Translations under genes and position numbers: made by a program
Source: Verrucomicrobiota bacterium
Lineage (GTDB): Bacteria; Verrucomicrobiota; Verrucomicrobiia; Limisphaerales; UBA8199
Direction of reading: 5' to 3'
DNA: 58,320 nt
Assembly (NCBI GenBank): GCA_029974925.1
Contig: JARKQH010000403.1
Coordinates: 1 to 58,320 of the forward strand
Shown here: piece after piece, positions 17,605-26,562 of the stretch
Position numbering within the stretch: position 1 is the stretch's first letter
How the letters are laid out: each line of letters starts with the position of its first letter
Notes under the pieces: generated by a model
What the model was told of the DNA's origin: nothing
Database searches by the model: none
What the model saw: only the letters and a program-made list of their open reading frames with translations

Positions 17605-19080
17605 ATGACCTCGTCCAATTCCATGGCCTTCCGGGCCTTTCTCGCCGTGGCGTTGATGATAGGCTTCTATCTGCTGGCCGTCGGCGTTGCCCTCGGCTTG
17701 CTCTACATTCCTTATGCCGAAGTGGTGTACGCTCATCGGATTCACCTCAAGCTGGCCCTTGGGTGTCTGCTGGGCGGTTTGGCGATCCTGTGGTCCGTCG
17801 TTCCGCGTGTGGACAAGTTTGTTCCGCCGGGCCCGCGGCTGACTCCGGACCAGCAGCCGCGGCTGTTTCAGGACATCGCCCAGGTTGCCCGAGCTGTGGG
17901 CCAGGAGATGCCCGCGGAGGTTTACCTCGTACCGGATGTCAACGCTTGGGTGAGCCAGCGCGGCGGCATCATGGGGTTTGGGGGCCGGCGCGTCATGGGT
18001 CTCGGGCTGTCCCTCATGCGGCTGCTCTCGCGGTCCGAGTTTCAGGCCGTTCTTGCGCATGAGTTTGGCCATTACCATGGCGGCGATACCCGTCTCGGTC
18101 CCTGGATTTACAAAACGCGGGCCGCCATCGGGCGAACCCTGCAATCGCTCGGCGATGGTTCCATTCTCCAACTGCCGTTCCTGTGGTACGGCAAAATGTT
18201 CCTGCGGATCACCCATGCGGTATCCCGCTGTCAGGAGTTCCAGGCCGACGCCTTGGCCGCGCGCACGGTCGGGGCGAGGCCGCTGATCACGGGCCTGCAA
18301 ACCGTTCACGGCGCGGGTCCGGCCTTCCAGCATTATTGGATTGGCGAATGCGCGCCCCTCCTCCAAGCGGGCTTTCAGCCGCCGCTCGCCGAGGGTTTCT
18401 ACCAATTTGTCCAATCCTCCACCATCGCCGGAATCATCCGGCAAGCCATCGAGGAGGAAATGCGCAGCGGCAAAGCCGATCCCTACGACACCCATCCGCC
18501 CCTCAAGGAACGCGTTGCCGCGGTGATGGAGTTGCCCCCCGCCAGCCGCGCGCTCGATGATACCCCCGCCATTGCTTTGCTCGAGAACCTGCCGGGCCTC
18601 GAAGCCGGCTTGCTGGCTGCCATGGCCGGCCCCGAACACGCCGCCCGTCTGGCGCCCGTGAGCTGGGCCGAGGTGTGCGAAAAAGTCTATTTGCCGCAGT
18701 GGCGGCGTCTGGTCGCGGCGAACCGACACGCGCTCGACGGCCTCACCCCGGAATCGCTGCCGGAACGGGTCGCTGAGCTGCCCAAACTCGCGCCTGCGTT
18801 CGTCCAGGCCAACGGCGACAAGATCAATCCCGAAGCTTCGGAGGGATTGGCTGCGGCGGTCATTGGGGCGGCGGTGCTCCTGGCGGTTCTTGCCCGCGGG
18901 GGGACGGCCGAAACCGACCCGGGGAATCCGGTCTCCGTCACTCTTCACGGCGTCCCCCTCCAGCCCTTCAACTTGGTCAGGCAGCTTGCCGGTCGTGAGC
19001 TCTCGGCCAGTGCCTGGGCTGAGCAATGCCGGCAGCTCGGCATCACTGGGTGGAACCTGGGCCAGGGCGTGTCCTCCTGA
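17605..19080 (+). CDS. M48-family membrane zinc metalloprotease
   Basis: A 491-residue protease of the HtpX/Ste24-like M48 group. Two membrane helices come first (about residues 9-36 and 46-63). The zinc motif is HEFGH (H152 to H156), with the third-ligand segment CQEFQADALAART at about 208-220. After the catalytic domain comes an unusually long C-terminal part of about 270 residues, which is cytoplasmic or periplasmic depending on topology and resembles no named domain. The ATG at 17605 is preferred because AAAGGAAG sits 6-7 nt before it and the first membrane helix follows; the frame remains open upstream but that stretch contains the terminator. Likely role: quality control of membrane proteins. 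Confidence 0.88.
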   Translation: MTSSNSMAFRAFLAVALMIGFYLLAVGVALGLLYIPYAEVVYAHRIHLKLALGCLLGGLAILWSVVPRVDKFVPPGPRLTPDQQPRLFQDIAQVARAVGQEMPAEVYLVPDVNAWVSQRGGIMGFGGRRVMGLGLSLMRLLSRSEFQAVLAHEFGHYHGGDTRLGPWIYKTRAAIGRTLQSLGDGSILQLPFLWYGKMFLRITHAVSRCQEFQADALAARTVGARPLITGLQTVHGAGPAFQHYWIGECAPLLQAGFQPPLAEGFYQFVQSSTIAGIIRQAIEEEMRSGKADPYDTHPPLKERVAAVMELPPASRALDDTPAIALLENLPGLEAGLLAAMAGPEHAARLAPVSWAEVCEKVYLPQWRRLVAANRHALDGLTPESLPERVAELPKLAPAFVQANGDKINPEASEGLAAAVIGAAVLLAVLARGGTAETDPGNPVSVTLHGVPLQPFNLVRQLAGRELSASAWAEQCRQLGITGWNLGQGVSS

Positions 19081-19242
19081 CGCCCTCGCCTTCTTCCCAT
19101 GCCAGCGCCTTACAATCGGCTTGCTCAAAAAGGGCGTCCGCCACCCCTTTTGGCTTGATTCACTTTGCTGTGGGCCAGCACATTGCCTCTATATGTCCCA
19201 GTCCTTTGCCGGCCTTTGTTTAAATCCAGCGATTGCTCTGCC

Positions 19243-20112
19243 ATGAAAATTGGGTTTCACACTGACGCGTTCAATTCCGCCTATTGGTCTTTCGAGAAGT
19301 GCCTTCAGTGGGCTGAACGGAACGAAGTTCACTACATCGAGTGCGGTCTGATTGACGGCGTGAGCTGGATTCATGGCTTGGGCTATCAGCCTCATGTGGC
19401 GCTCTATGAGGACCCGGTTTTGCTGCGGCGTAAAATGGCCCGATACGGCGTCGCTTTTTCCCAAGTGGATGCGGCCTATCCCTTGTCGCAGGCCGACGGC
19501 CCGCTGCGCGGAGTGCCGTATGTGATGAAAGCCATCGCCTGGGCGGCCCAGGCGGGAGCTCCTTGCGTGGACACAACCGACGGACTGCATGCTCCGGCCG
19601 GACTGCGCGAGCGGGAAGCCATGGCGCTGATGAAGCGCAGCTACCAGCAGATTCTTGAGGTGGCGGAGGCGCACAAGATCGTGGTCAATATTGAACCCCA
19701 TGGTTACTTTACCACCAACCCGGACAGGATGGCCGAGATGCAGGCGTTCAGCCGCAGCCCCTTCCTCCGGATGAACATGGACACGGGCAACACCTTCATC
19801 GCGGGCAACGACCCGGTGAAATTCCTCAAACGTTTTCTCAAGCGCGTCGCCCACGTGCATGTCAAGGACGTTTCCGAGTCGCTCGCCGCCGCCTTGCGCG
19901 GCCACGACACGGGCATCGCTGTTTCCCACTGCGCGCTCGGCGAGGGGGTCAACGCGGACCGTATCCGCCGATGCCTCGCCTTGTTGCGCGATGCCGGCTA
20001 CACCGGCGTGCTGAGCATCGAATGCGAGGGCGCGGGCGGTCCGATGATCGAAAAATCGCTTGCCTGGCTGCGCCAAACGCTCAAGGACCTGCGCATCAAG
20101 GAAACCCGCTGA
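19243..20112 (+). CDS. sugar phosphate isomerase/epimerase (AP endonuclease-2 TIM-barrel family)
   Basis: A 289-residue cytosolic TIM-barrel protein. Candidate metal ligands are seen at the usual strand ends: VVNIEPHGYF (Glu), NMDTGNTF (Asp), HVHVKDV (His) and LSIECEGAGG (Glu). The start MKIGFHTDAF is the normal beginning of the first barrel strand. It is 35 bp upstream of a Tat-secreted Gfo/Idh oxidoreductase, followed by ThuA and SMP-30 genes, a grouping common in Planctomycetes and Verrucomicrobia for catabolism of keto-sugars or cyclitols. The exact substrate cannot be read from the sequence. Confidence 0.85.
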   Translation: MKIGFHTDAFNSAYWSFEKCLQWAERNEVHYIECGLIDGVSWIHGLGYQPHVALYEDPVLLRRKMARYGVAFSQVDAAYPLSQADGPLRGVPYVMKAIAWAAQAGAPCVDTTDGLHAPAGLREREAMALMKRSYQQILEVAEAHKIVVNIEPHGYFTTNPDRMAEMQAFSRSPFLRMNMDTGNTFIAGNDPVKFLKRFLKRVAHVHVKDVSESLAAALRGHDTGIAVSHCALGEGVNADRIRRCLALLRDAGYTGVLSIECEGAGGPMIEKSLAWLRQTLKDLRIKETR

Positions 20113-20147
20113 ACCCTGGCGTGCCGCCACTTCCGGCTTTAATCACC

Positions 20148-21566
20148 ATGAATCGTCAAACTCAGACCTCGGCCGGCGGCCTCTCCCGCCGGGCCTTCTT
20201 GCGAACCTCAACCCAGGCCGCCGCCGCCGCCGCGATTGCCCTGGACGTCTCCCGCTTTGCCCATGCCCAGGGCAGCGACATCCTGCGCGTCGGGCTGATT
20301 GGCTGCGGCGGCCGCGGCGCCGGCGCCGCCGTGCAAGCGCTGACGGCGGACCCCGGGGCGCGCCTGGTCGCCCTGTGCGACATCTTTCTTGACCGGGTTC
20401 AGGCGAAGCTCGCCAAAATCCGTGAGGCCAGGCCTGATCAGGTGCAGGTGGATGCCGACCATTGCTTCACCGGTTTTGCGGCCTACAAAAAGGTGATTGA
20501 AGCCTCCGACGTGGTGCTCATTGCCAACGCGGCGAAGTTCCATCCGCTGCAGATGCTGGCGGCCATCCAGGCGGGCAGGCATGTCTTTGTTGAAAAGCCC
20601 CACGCCATTGATCCCGCCGGCATCAAAGTTGTGCGTGCTGCCTGCGAGCTCGCCCGCGAGAAGCGGCTGTGTGTCGTCTCCGGCTTGCAGAGCCGTTACC
20701 ACCCCGGCATCGCGGAGACGGTGCAGCGCATTCAAGACGGTGAAATCGGGGAGGTGGTGGCCATCGAGGAGAACTTCCTGCGCGCGCCTTACGTGATTGT
20801 CGCCCGTGACCCCAAACTCAGCGAGCTCCAATATCAGTGCAGCACGCAATATCATTTCAACTGGCTTTCGGGCGACGATGTCACTCAGTCGCTGGTGCAC
20901 AACTTCGACCGCGCGAGCTGGGTCCTCGGCAACCAGACTCCCGTCAAATGTCATGGCTTGGGTGGACGCTCCTCCATGACCGCCGAGGAATATGGCAATG
21001 TCTTTGATCATCACTCGGTCGTTTACGAGTTTGCCAACGGCGTCCGGATGTATGGCTTTTGCCGGACCACCACCGGGTGCTACGATGAAAGCTCGAGCAT
21101 TGTGCTGGGCGCCAAGGGACGGGCCTCGGTGGCCCGTTGTGAAATCCGTGGGCCAAAGGTCTGGCGCTGGAAGGACAAAGCGGATGCCTACCAGCTCGAG
21201 CATGATCGGCTGTTTGCCGCCATCCGTTCCGGCGAGCCCATCAACAACGGCGATTACATGGCCAACAGCACCCTGATCGCCATCATGGGCCAAATCTCGT
21301 GCTACACCGGCAAGGAGGTAACCTGGGAACAAATCACCCATTCAGACTTCCACTTTCCTCCCAAACCGGAAGACTGCCGTGACGACATGGAGCCGCCCGT
21401 CAAGCCGGGGCCTGACGGGACCTACCCGGTTTATATTCCGGGCCAGACGGTGCTGCTGGAGACTCCACCGCCGCCCGGCGAACCGCCCGCGGCTGGATCG
21501 CCGGAAAGCGCCCGGCCCCCCGCCCAAGGAGCCAATCCTCCGGCCGGCAATCCGCCGGGACGTTAA
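20148..21566 (+). CDS. Tat-exported Gfo/Idh/MocA-family oxidoreductase
   Basis: A 472-residue NAD(P)-dependent oxidoreductase. A twin-arginine signal (LSRRAFLRTS, then an Ala-rich hydrophobic core) is followed by a Rossmann fold (RVGLIGCGGRGAGAAVQAL) and the EKP-type catalytic-region motif HVFVEKPHAIDPAG. The C-terminal half holds the alpha/beta substrate domain. The last 70 residues are a Pro-rich tail (PPPPGEPPA) of unknown role. Tat export means the enzyme folds with its cofactor before secretion, as known for glucose-fructose oxidoreductase; here the exact sugar is unknown. The start at 20148 is fixed by the signal peptide. Neighbours are a sugar isomerase and a ThuA protein. Confidence 0.88.
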   Translation: MNRQTQTSAGGLSRRAFLRTSTQAAAAAAIALDVSRFAHAQGSDILRVGLIGCGGRGAGAAVQALTADPGARLVALCDIFLDRVQAKLAKIREARPDQVQVDADHCFTGFAAYKKVIEASDVVLIANAAKFHPLQMLAAIQAGRHVFVEKPHAIDPAGIKVVRAACELAREKRLCVVSGLQSRYHPGIAETVQRIQDGEIGEVVAIEENFLRAPYVIVARDPKLSELQYQCSTQYHFNWLSGDDVTQSLVHNFDRASWVLGNQTPVKCHGLGGRSSMTAEEYGNVFDHHSVVYEFANGVRMYGFCRTTTGCYDESSSIVLGAKGRASVARCEIRGPKVWRWKDKADAYQLEHDRLFAAIRSGEPINNGDYMANSTLIAIMGQISCYTGKEVTWEQITHSDFHFPPKPEDCRDDMEPPVKPGPDGTYPVYIPGQTVLLETPPPPGEPPAAGSPESARPPAQGANPPAGNPPGR

Positions 21567-21587
21567 ACCACTCGTGCTCCCTTTGCC

Positions 21588-22316
21588 ATGACATCCCATT
21601 TCTGGAGTTTGCTGCTGCTGACGTTCACCGGCTTGAGCGCCCTGGCCGCTGAGAAAGCCAGGGTTCTCCTCGTCACCGGGATTGATCATCCGGCCCATCT
21701 TTGGCGGGAGACTGCGCCCGCCCTGAAGGCGGTCCTTGAGCGCAACAACCGTCTCGAGGTTCGGATCGTCGAAGACCCGCACTTCCTGGATTCAGCCGCG
21801 CTGAAAGCTTACCGGGCAGTTGTGCTCCACTTTCAGAACTGGGAAGCTGTCGGCCCCGGTGCGGCCGCGCGGGAGAATCTGCGCCGTTTCGTCGCCGAGG
21901 GCGGGGGATTGGTCAGCGTCCATTTTGCCTGCGGTGCCTGGCACGGTGAATGGCCGGAATTCCAGAATATGGTGGGGCGGGTCTGGCACGGCCAGGGACC
22001 CGGCAAGCCCCAGCACGATCCCCGCGGCCGGTTTACTGTGCGCATCGTGGATCGAATGCATCCCGCTGCCGCCGGCCTGGAAGACTTTGAAACCGACGAT
22101 GAGCTTTACACCTGTCTGACCGGCGACGCGCCGATTCACCTTCTGGCGGAGGCGACCTCGAAGGTGGACAAGCGGGATCATCCCATGGCCTTCGTCCGCC
22201 ACTATGAAAAGGGCAGGGTGTTCCTTACCACCCTGGGCCATGACGTCCGGGCTCTGACCAACGGCCCCGTCGCGCGCTTCCTCGAGCAGGGCTGTGCCTG
22301 GGCGGCCGGCCGGTGA
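21588..22316 (+). CDS. secreted ThuA-domain protein
   Basis: A 242-residue protein with a signal peptide (FWSLLLLTFTGLSALAA) and one ThuA/class-I-glutamine-amidotransferase-like fold (VLLVTGIDHPAHLWRETAP at the start, GGGLVSVHFACGAWHGEW in the middle, VFLTTLGHD near the end). ThuA proteins act on keto-sugars or trehalose-type substrates, but most secreted members are uncharacterised. It lies 21 bp after the Gfo/Idh gene, so co-transcription is likely and a common sugar pathway is inferred. Confidence 0.85.
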   Translation: MTSHFWSLLLLTFTGLSALAAEKARVLLVTGIDHPAHLWRETAPALKAVLERNNRLEVRIVEDPHFLDSAALKAYRAVVLHFQNWEAVGPGAAARENLRRFVAEGGGLVSVHFACGAWHGEWPEFQNMVGRVWHGQGPGKPQHDPRGRFTVRIVDRMHPAAAGLEDFETDDELYTCLTGDAPIHLLAEATSKVDKRDHPMAFVRHYEKGRVFLTTLGHDVRALTNGPVARFLEQGCAWAAGR

Positions 22317-22454
22317 GACCGCCGCGCTGCGACCGCAATTCGTTTCCGCATTTCATGGACCCATTCGGCCGGCGTCCCGATCGGGGCCGTCCTGCCGTCC
22401 AGGGAAGTCACCCGGGGATTGCCATTTTTTCAACGGCCGTGCAGCATCGCTGCC

Positions 22455-23405
22455 ATGATGAACCGCATTATCATTCCACTGGGGGTCTGGGCTGCCGCGT
22501 TTTGCGTCGTGGCCGCGGACCTCGAGCCAACGGCTCCCGGCGCCCGTCTCGAAAAACTGGCAGGTGACTTTTCCTTTACCGAAGGACCCGCAGCCGACGC
22601 GCAGGGCAACGTCTATTTCACCGACCAACCCAACGACCGGATTCTGAAATGGAGCGTGGGCGGAGGCCTTTCCACCTACCTCCAGCCGTGCGGGCGGGCC
22701 AACGGCTTGACTTTTGACCGCGAAGGCAACCTGTGGGCTTGCGCGGATGAGAAAAACGAGCTGTGGCGCATCAGCCCCGACGGCAAGAAGACCGTTGTGC
22801 TCAAGGATTTCCAAGGAAAGCTTTTCAACGGCCCGAACGACATCTGGATTTGCTACCGCCCATCCGGGGTCCTGCGGTCACCGGCGGACACGGCCGCGGC
22901 AGGGCGGCAATCCGCAGCCTGGATTTACTTCACCGACCCTTATTACAAACGGCCCTACTGGAATCGGGGTCCCAAGGAACTCCCGGAAACTGTTTATTTG
23001 CTGGAGCCGCGCAGCGGGCAGGTGCGTCGCGTCATTGACGACTTGAAACAGCCCAACGGCATCATTGGCACACCCGACGGAAAAACCCTTTATGTGGCTG
23101 ACATCGGAGCCAAGAAGACCTACCGCTATCGCATCGCGCCTGACGGGGCGCTGGAGAACAAAACCTTGTTCTGTGAACTGGGCTCCGACGGCATGACAAT
23201 TGACGAGGCGGGCAATGTGTATCTTACAGGGAAGGGAGTCTCGGTGTTCAATCCCGAAGGCCGCCAAATTGCCCAGATAGACGTGCCCGAGCCCTGGACC
23301 GCCAACGTCTGTTTCGGTGGCGCCGACCGCCGCACCCTCTTCATCACAGCCAGCAAGGGTCTTTACAGCATGCGCATGCGCGTCCGCGGCGTGGACAGCC
23401 AGTAA
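22455..23405 (+). CDS. secreted SMP-30/gluconolactonase-family protein
   Basis: A 316-residue six-bladed propeller with a signal peptide (IIIPLGVWAAAFCVVAA). Family motifs are FTEGPAADAQGNVYFTD in blade 1 (metal-ligand Glu), GPNDIWI-type and PNGIIGTPDGKTLYVAD segments (Asn), and LGSDGMTIDEAGNVYLT (Asp). Gluconolactonase-type members hydrolyse sugar lactones, which would fit downstream of the Gfo/Idh dehydrogenase if that makes a lactone. The start is either of two adjacent ATGs at 22455 and 22458. A 138-bp gap separates it from thuA, so it may have its own promoter. Confidence 0.85.
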   Translation: MMNRIIIPLGVWAAAFCVVAADLEPTAPGARLEKLAGDFSFTEGPAADAQGNVYFTDQPNDRILKWSVGGGLSTYLQPCGRANGLTFDREGNLWACADEKNELWRISPDGKKTVVLKDFQGKLFNGPNDIWICYRPSGVLRSPADTAAAGRQSAAWIYFTDPYYKRPYWNRGPKELPETVYLLEPRSGQVRRVIDDLKQPNGIIGTPDGKTLYVADIGAKKTYRYRIAPDGALENKTLFCELGSDGMTIDEAGNVYLTGKGVSVFNPEGRQIAQIDVPEPWTANVCFGGADRRTLFITASKGLYSMRMRVRGVDSQ

Positions 23406-23564
23406 CCCGACACGATGCCCGATGGAACCAGTCCCCCCGGCGCTTCAGTTCTTGTCCGCGGGGAATTTCTTTCGCCAACACCGCTACAAAGGATAATCTT
23501 GCCGGCGGGAATAAGGTTAAGACTGTGCTCTCGCAGGCTGCCGGCCCCCGCGCGGCCCTCGGCA

Positions 23565-23900
23565 TCAGGTTTTCAGTCTCCCGAGGAACTCGGTCGCCGT
23601 CAGGCCGTAAATCTTGATGGTTTTGTGGCGGGACGTATGTCCGCGAACCAGTTGAATCTGGCTCCGCGGCCAGTCGAGTGTCCGGGCAAGAAGCCGGATC
23701 AGCGCGTCGTTGGCCGCAGCGTCCACCGGCGGTGCCGTTACCCGCACCCGAAGTTCCGAAGCGAGCGGGTCCCCAATTTGATTGGCGGCGGCGCGGGGCT
23801 GGAGCTTGAGGGCAAGGAGTATCCCATCGGTTTCCTGGCGCAGATAGGCTGGCAAAGACTGTGACGGCCCAGTAGAAACTGAGATGCTGCGATCGCGCAT
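23565..23900 (-). CDS. DUF167 (YggU-family) protein
   Basis: A 111-residue cytosolic protein with the family signature ELRVRVTAPPVDAAANDALI and the SSxxxRHKT-like stretch GHTSRHKTIKI. DUF167 proteins are small alpha/beta proteins of unknown molecular function. The ATG at 23900 is chosen because AAGG lies 8 nt upstream; an in-frame GTG at 23906 is too close to that site. It lies 138 bp downstream of cobA/hemD on the same strand and may be the last gene of that operon. Confidence 0.85.
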   Translation of the reverse strand: MRDRSISVSTGPSQSLPAYLRQETDGILLALKLQPRAAANQIGDPLASELRVRVTAPPVDAAANDALIRLLARTLDWPRSQIQLVRGHTSRHKTIKIYGLTATEFLGRLKT

Positions 23901-24044
23901 AGTCACAGCCTTACAAATAAGCTAAAGGGCGGCCTGGCGGAAAGATTTGTCTTCGGCCGCAAAGGGGAGGGGAGGGAAGAAGGCAAGCGGGTGGACCAGA
24001 GGTCGGAGCTCATGGTTCTACGACGAAGGTTGGTTTCCACCCAA

Positions 24045-25565
24045 TCAAATGGCAGAGAGCACCGCGGCGACGAGGCCTTCAATGGTGTGGGGTTTGGCTT
24101 CCACGCGGGGCTTGATCCCGAGCACCGCCAGGGCTTTGGAGGTTTCGGGGCCAATCGAAGCGACCTGCAGCCGCGGATGCTTCACCAATAATGCCGGAAG
24201 ATCGAACCGGGCATGGAATTGTTCCACCGTCGAGGCGCTGGTGAAGGTGAGCCAATCGGCCCCTTGTTCGATGAGCTTGGCCGCGTCGCCGCCGGGTTCG
24301 CCGGGATCCGGCACAGTGCGATAGCACGCGATGTCATCCACAATGGCCCCCAGCGCCTCGAGGGCGCGCGGCAGTTCGGGATTGGCCACCTCCGCCCGCA
24401 GCAGGCAGATTTTAAGGTTTTCGATGCTCTCGAATTTGGCAAAGGCCTGGGCAATGCTCGACGCCAGCGATTCCTCCGGCATCAGGTCCACCTGCAAATG
24501 GAGTTCCTGCAGTTTCCGCGCCGTGCCGGGTCCGATGGCGGCGATGCGCGCCCCGCCGAGGTCGCGCATGTCATGGAACTGCCGGAAGAAGTACTCGAAA
24601 AACTTGGTGACGCCGTTCGGGCTGGTGAACACCAGCCAGTCGTACGAGTTGAGCTCCAGCAGCGCGTCCACGATGTCCTCCCGGCGGGTGGGGGGCTCGA
24701 AGGTGATGGTGGGCACCTCCAGCACTTCGGCGCCCAGTTCACGCAATTGACGGGAAAGCTGCGAGGCCTGCTCGCGCGCGCGGGTGACGACCAGTCGCCG
24801 TCCAAACAATGACCGGCGTTCAAACCAGTTCAATTTCGACCGGAGCTTCACCACCTCGCCAATCACCGCCACGGTGGGCGGGCCGATCTGGCTTTCGGCA
24901 ACCACCTGCCCGATCGTGGCCAGCGTGCCCTCCACCGAGCGTTGGCGGTCGGTGGTGCCCCACTGCACGACGGCGATGGGGGTCGAAGGTTCCATCCCCT
25001 CGGCGACGAGCCGTTCGGCGATTTGGCCGATGCGTTGGGTGCCCATCATGATCACCTTGGTCCCGGGCGTTTTCGCCAGGTGCGCCCAGTCAATGCTCTC
25101 CGATTCGCGCGCCGGGTCGTCGTGCCCGGTCAGCAGCGTCAGGCGCGAGCAGCAATCGCGATGGGTGAGCGGCACGCCGGCGTAATTCGGCACCGCCACA
25201 AAGGAAGAGACGCCGGGAACGACCTCAAACGGAATGCCCGCATCCGCCAGTTGTTCGGCTTCTTCTCCCCCCCGGCCGAACACGTAAGGGTCGCCGCCCT
25301 TAAGCCGCACAACCGTTTTGCCCTCGCGCGCTTTGGCGATGAGCATTTGATTCAGCTCCTGCTGCGAGAGAACATGCGCGCCGGCCCGCTTGCCGCCAAA
25401 AACAATCTCAGCGCTGCGGGGGGCGAGGCGCAGCAATTCCGGGTTGACCAGGGCGTCATAGACGACCACGTCGGCGCGCCCCAGCAGCTCCGCGCCCCGC
25501 ACGGTGAGCAGCCCCGGGTCGCCAGGGCCCGCTCCAACCAAATAGACGGTTCCAAGGGTCTTCAT
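24045..25565 (-). CDS. cobA/hemD: fused uroporphyrinogen-III C-methyltransferase / uroporphyrinogen-III synthase
   Basis: A 506-residue bifunctional enzyme. Residues 1 to about 245 are a SUMT/CobA domain (VYLVGAGPGDPGLLTVRG, VVRLKGGDPYVFGRGGEE) that methylates uroporphyrinogen III to precorrin-2. Residues about 255 to 506 are a HemD domain (GRRLVVTRAREQ, WLVFTSPNGV, TFTSASTVEQF) that cyclises hydroxymethylbilane to uroporphyrinogen III. The fusion places the branch point between haem and sirohaem/cobalamin in one chain. It starts 4 bp after hemC on the minus strand. Confidence 0.95.
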   Translation of the reverse strand: MKTLGTVYLVGAGPGDPGLLTVRGAELLGRADVVVYDALVNPELLRLAPRSAEIVFGGKRAGAHVLSQQELNQMLIAKAREGKTVVRLKGGDPYVFGRGGEEAEQLADAGIPFEVVPGVSSFVAVPNYAGVPLTHRDCCSRLTLLTGHDDPARESESIDWAHLAKTPGTKVIMMGTQRIGQIAERLVAEGMEPSTPIAVVQWGTTDRQRSVEGTLATIGQVVAESQIGPPTVAVIGEVVKLRSKLNWFERRSLFGRRLVVTRAREQASQLSRQLRELGAEVLEVPTITFEPPTRREDIVDALLELNSYDWLVFTSPNGVTKFFEYFFRQFHDMRDLGGARIAAIGPGTARKLQELHLQVDLMPEESLASSIAQAFAKFESIENLKICLLRAEVANPELPRALEALGAIVDDIACYRTVPDPGEPGGDAAKLIEQGADWLTFTSASTVEQFHARFDLPALLVKHPRLQVASIGPETSKALAVLGIKPRVEAKPHTIEGLVAAVLSAI

Positions 25566-25569
25566 ACTC

Positions 25570-26562
25570 CTACTTTTTCAGTTGGGCGGCCACCCATTGC
25601 CCGAGTTCCACGGCCTGGTTTCGGGGACGCGAGGCCCGGGCCCGCCGCACCGGCTGCGCGGCGAAGGAGACGGCCGAAATTTCAAGGGTTTCTCCCGCCA
25701 CCCACGCGTAGGCCGCGACGGGGCTCTGGCAGCCGCCGCCCATCGCGGCCAGAAACGCTCGTTCGGCGGTTACACACTGGGCCGTAGGTTCGTGATTGAG
25801 CTGCTGACAAATGGCGGCCAGCGGCTCATCGTTGTCCCGAATCTCCAAGCCAATGGCGCCTTGGCCCACGCATGGCAGCATTTCGTCCAGCTCCAGTATG
25901 GTGGCCCGCAAGCCCGCGGGCACGTCCTGCCCTTCGATCGCGCCGGCCGGGGAAACCGCGTACCGCAAACGGGACATTCCAGCGAAGGCGAGGATCGTGG
26001 CATCCAGCGACCGCTGGCTGGCCAGCTTCTGCATCCGGGTCAGGACATTGCCCCGAATATCCGGTGTCTTGAGTCCCGGATTGATTGCCAGCAATTGTGC
26101 TTTGCGCCGCGTGCTGCTGGTGGCCACCACCGTGCCGGCGGGCAGGTCCTTTATGCGCACAGGCGCTCTGAAGCCGCCCCCGCGGCCCTCCGCCCCGGCA
26201 GCTTGGGCGTCGCGATAGAGCAGAACATCGCGCACGTCCGCCCGCTCGGTGACCGCCCCCAGGCGGAGGCCGGTCGGCAGCTCGGTCGGCAAATCCTTCA
26301 GGCTGTGAACCGCCAGGTCGGCCTCGTGATTCAACAACGCCACCTCGAGTTCCTTGGTGAACAGCCCCTTCGGCAGGTTCCGGCCCTCGTGAGCCAGCGC
26401 CGCCGTTTGCAGTTTGTCGCCGGTGGTCTTGATGACCTTGAGTTGAAACTCGAGGGCGGGAAACGCAGCCTGGCAGCGAGCCATCACCATGTGGGCCTGG
26501 GCCAGCGCCAGGGCGCTTCCCCGCGTGGCGATGCGAATTGGAGGGTTGGCGGCGGTCATCAT
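25570..26562 (-). CDS. hemC: porphobilinogen deaminase (hydroxymethylbilane synthase)
   Basis: A 330-residue cytosolic enzyme that joins four porphobilinogens into hydroxymethylbilane. Typical features are IRIATRGSALALAQA at the N-terminus, HSLKDLPTELP with the catalytic Asp region, STRRKAQLL, and the dipyrromethane-cofactor Cys in GGGCQSPVAAYA. The ATG overlaps the hemA stop (ATGA), so the two genes are translationally coupled; a second ATG follows directly. Confidence 0.96.
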   Translation of the reverse strand: MMTAANPPIRIATRGSALALAQAHMVMARCQAAFPALEFQLKVIKTTGDKLQTAALAHEGRNLPKGLFTKELEVALLNHEADLAVHSLKDLPTELPTGLRLGAVTERADVRDVLLYRDAQAAGAEGRGGGFRAPVRIKDLPAGTVVATSSTRRKAQLLAINPGLKTPDIRGNVLTRMQKLASQRSLDATILAFAGMSRLRYAVSPAGAIEGQDVPAGLRATILELDEMLPCVGQGAIGLEIRDNDEPLAAICQQLNHEPTAQCVTAERAFLAAMGGGCQSPVAAYAWVAGETLEISAVSFAAQPVRRARASRPRNQAVELGQWVAAQLKK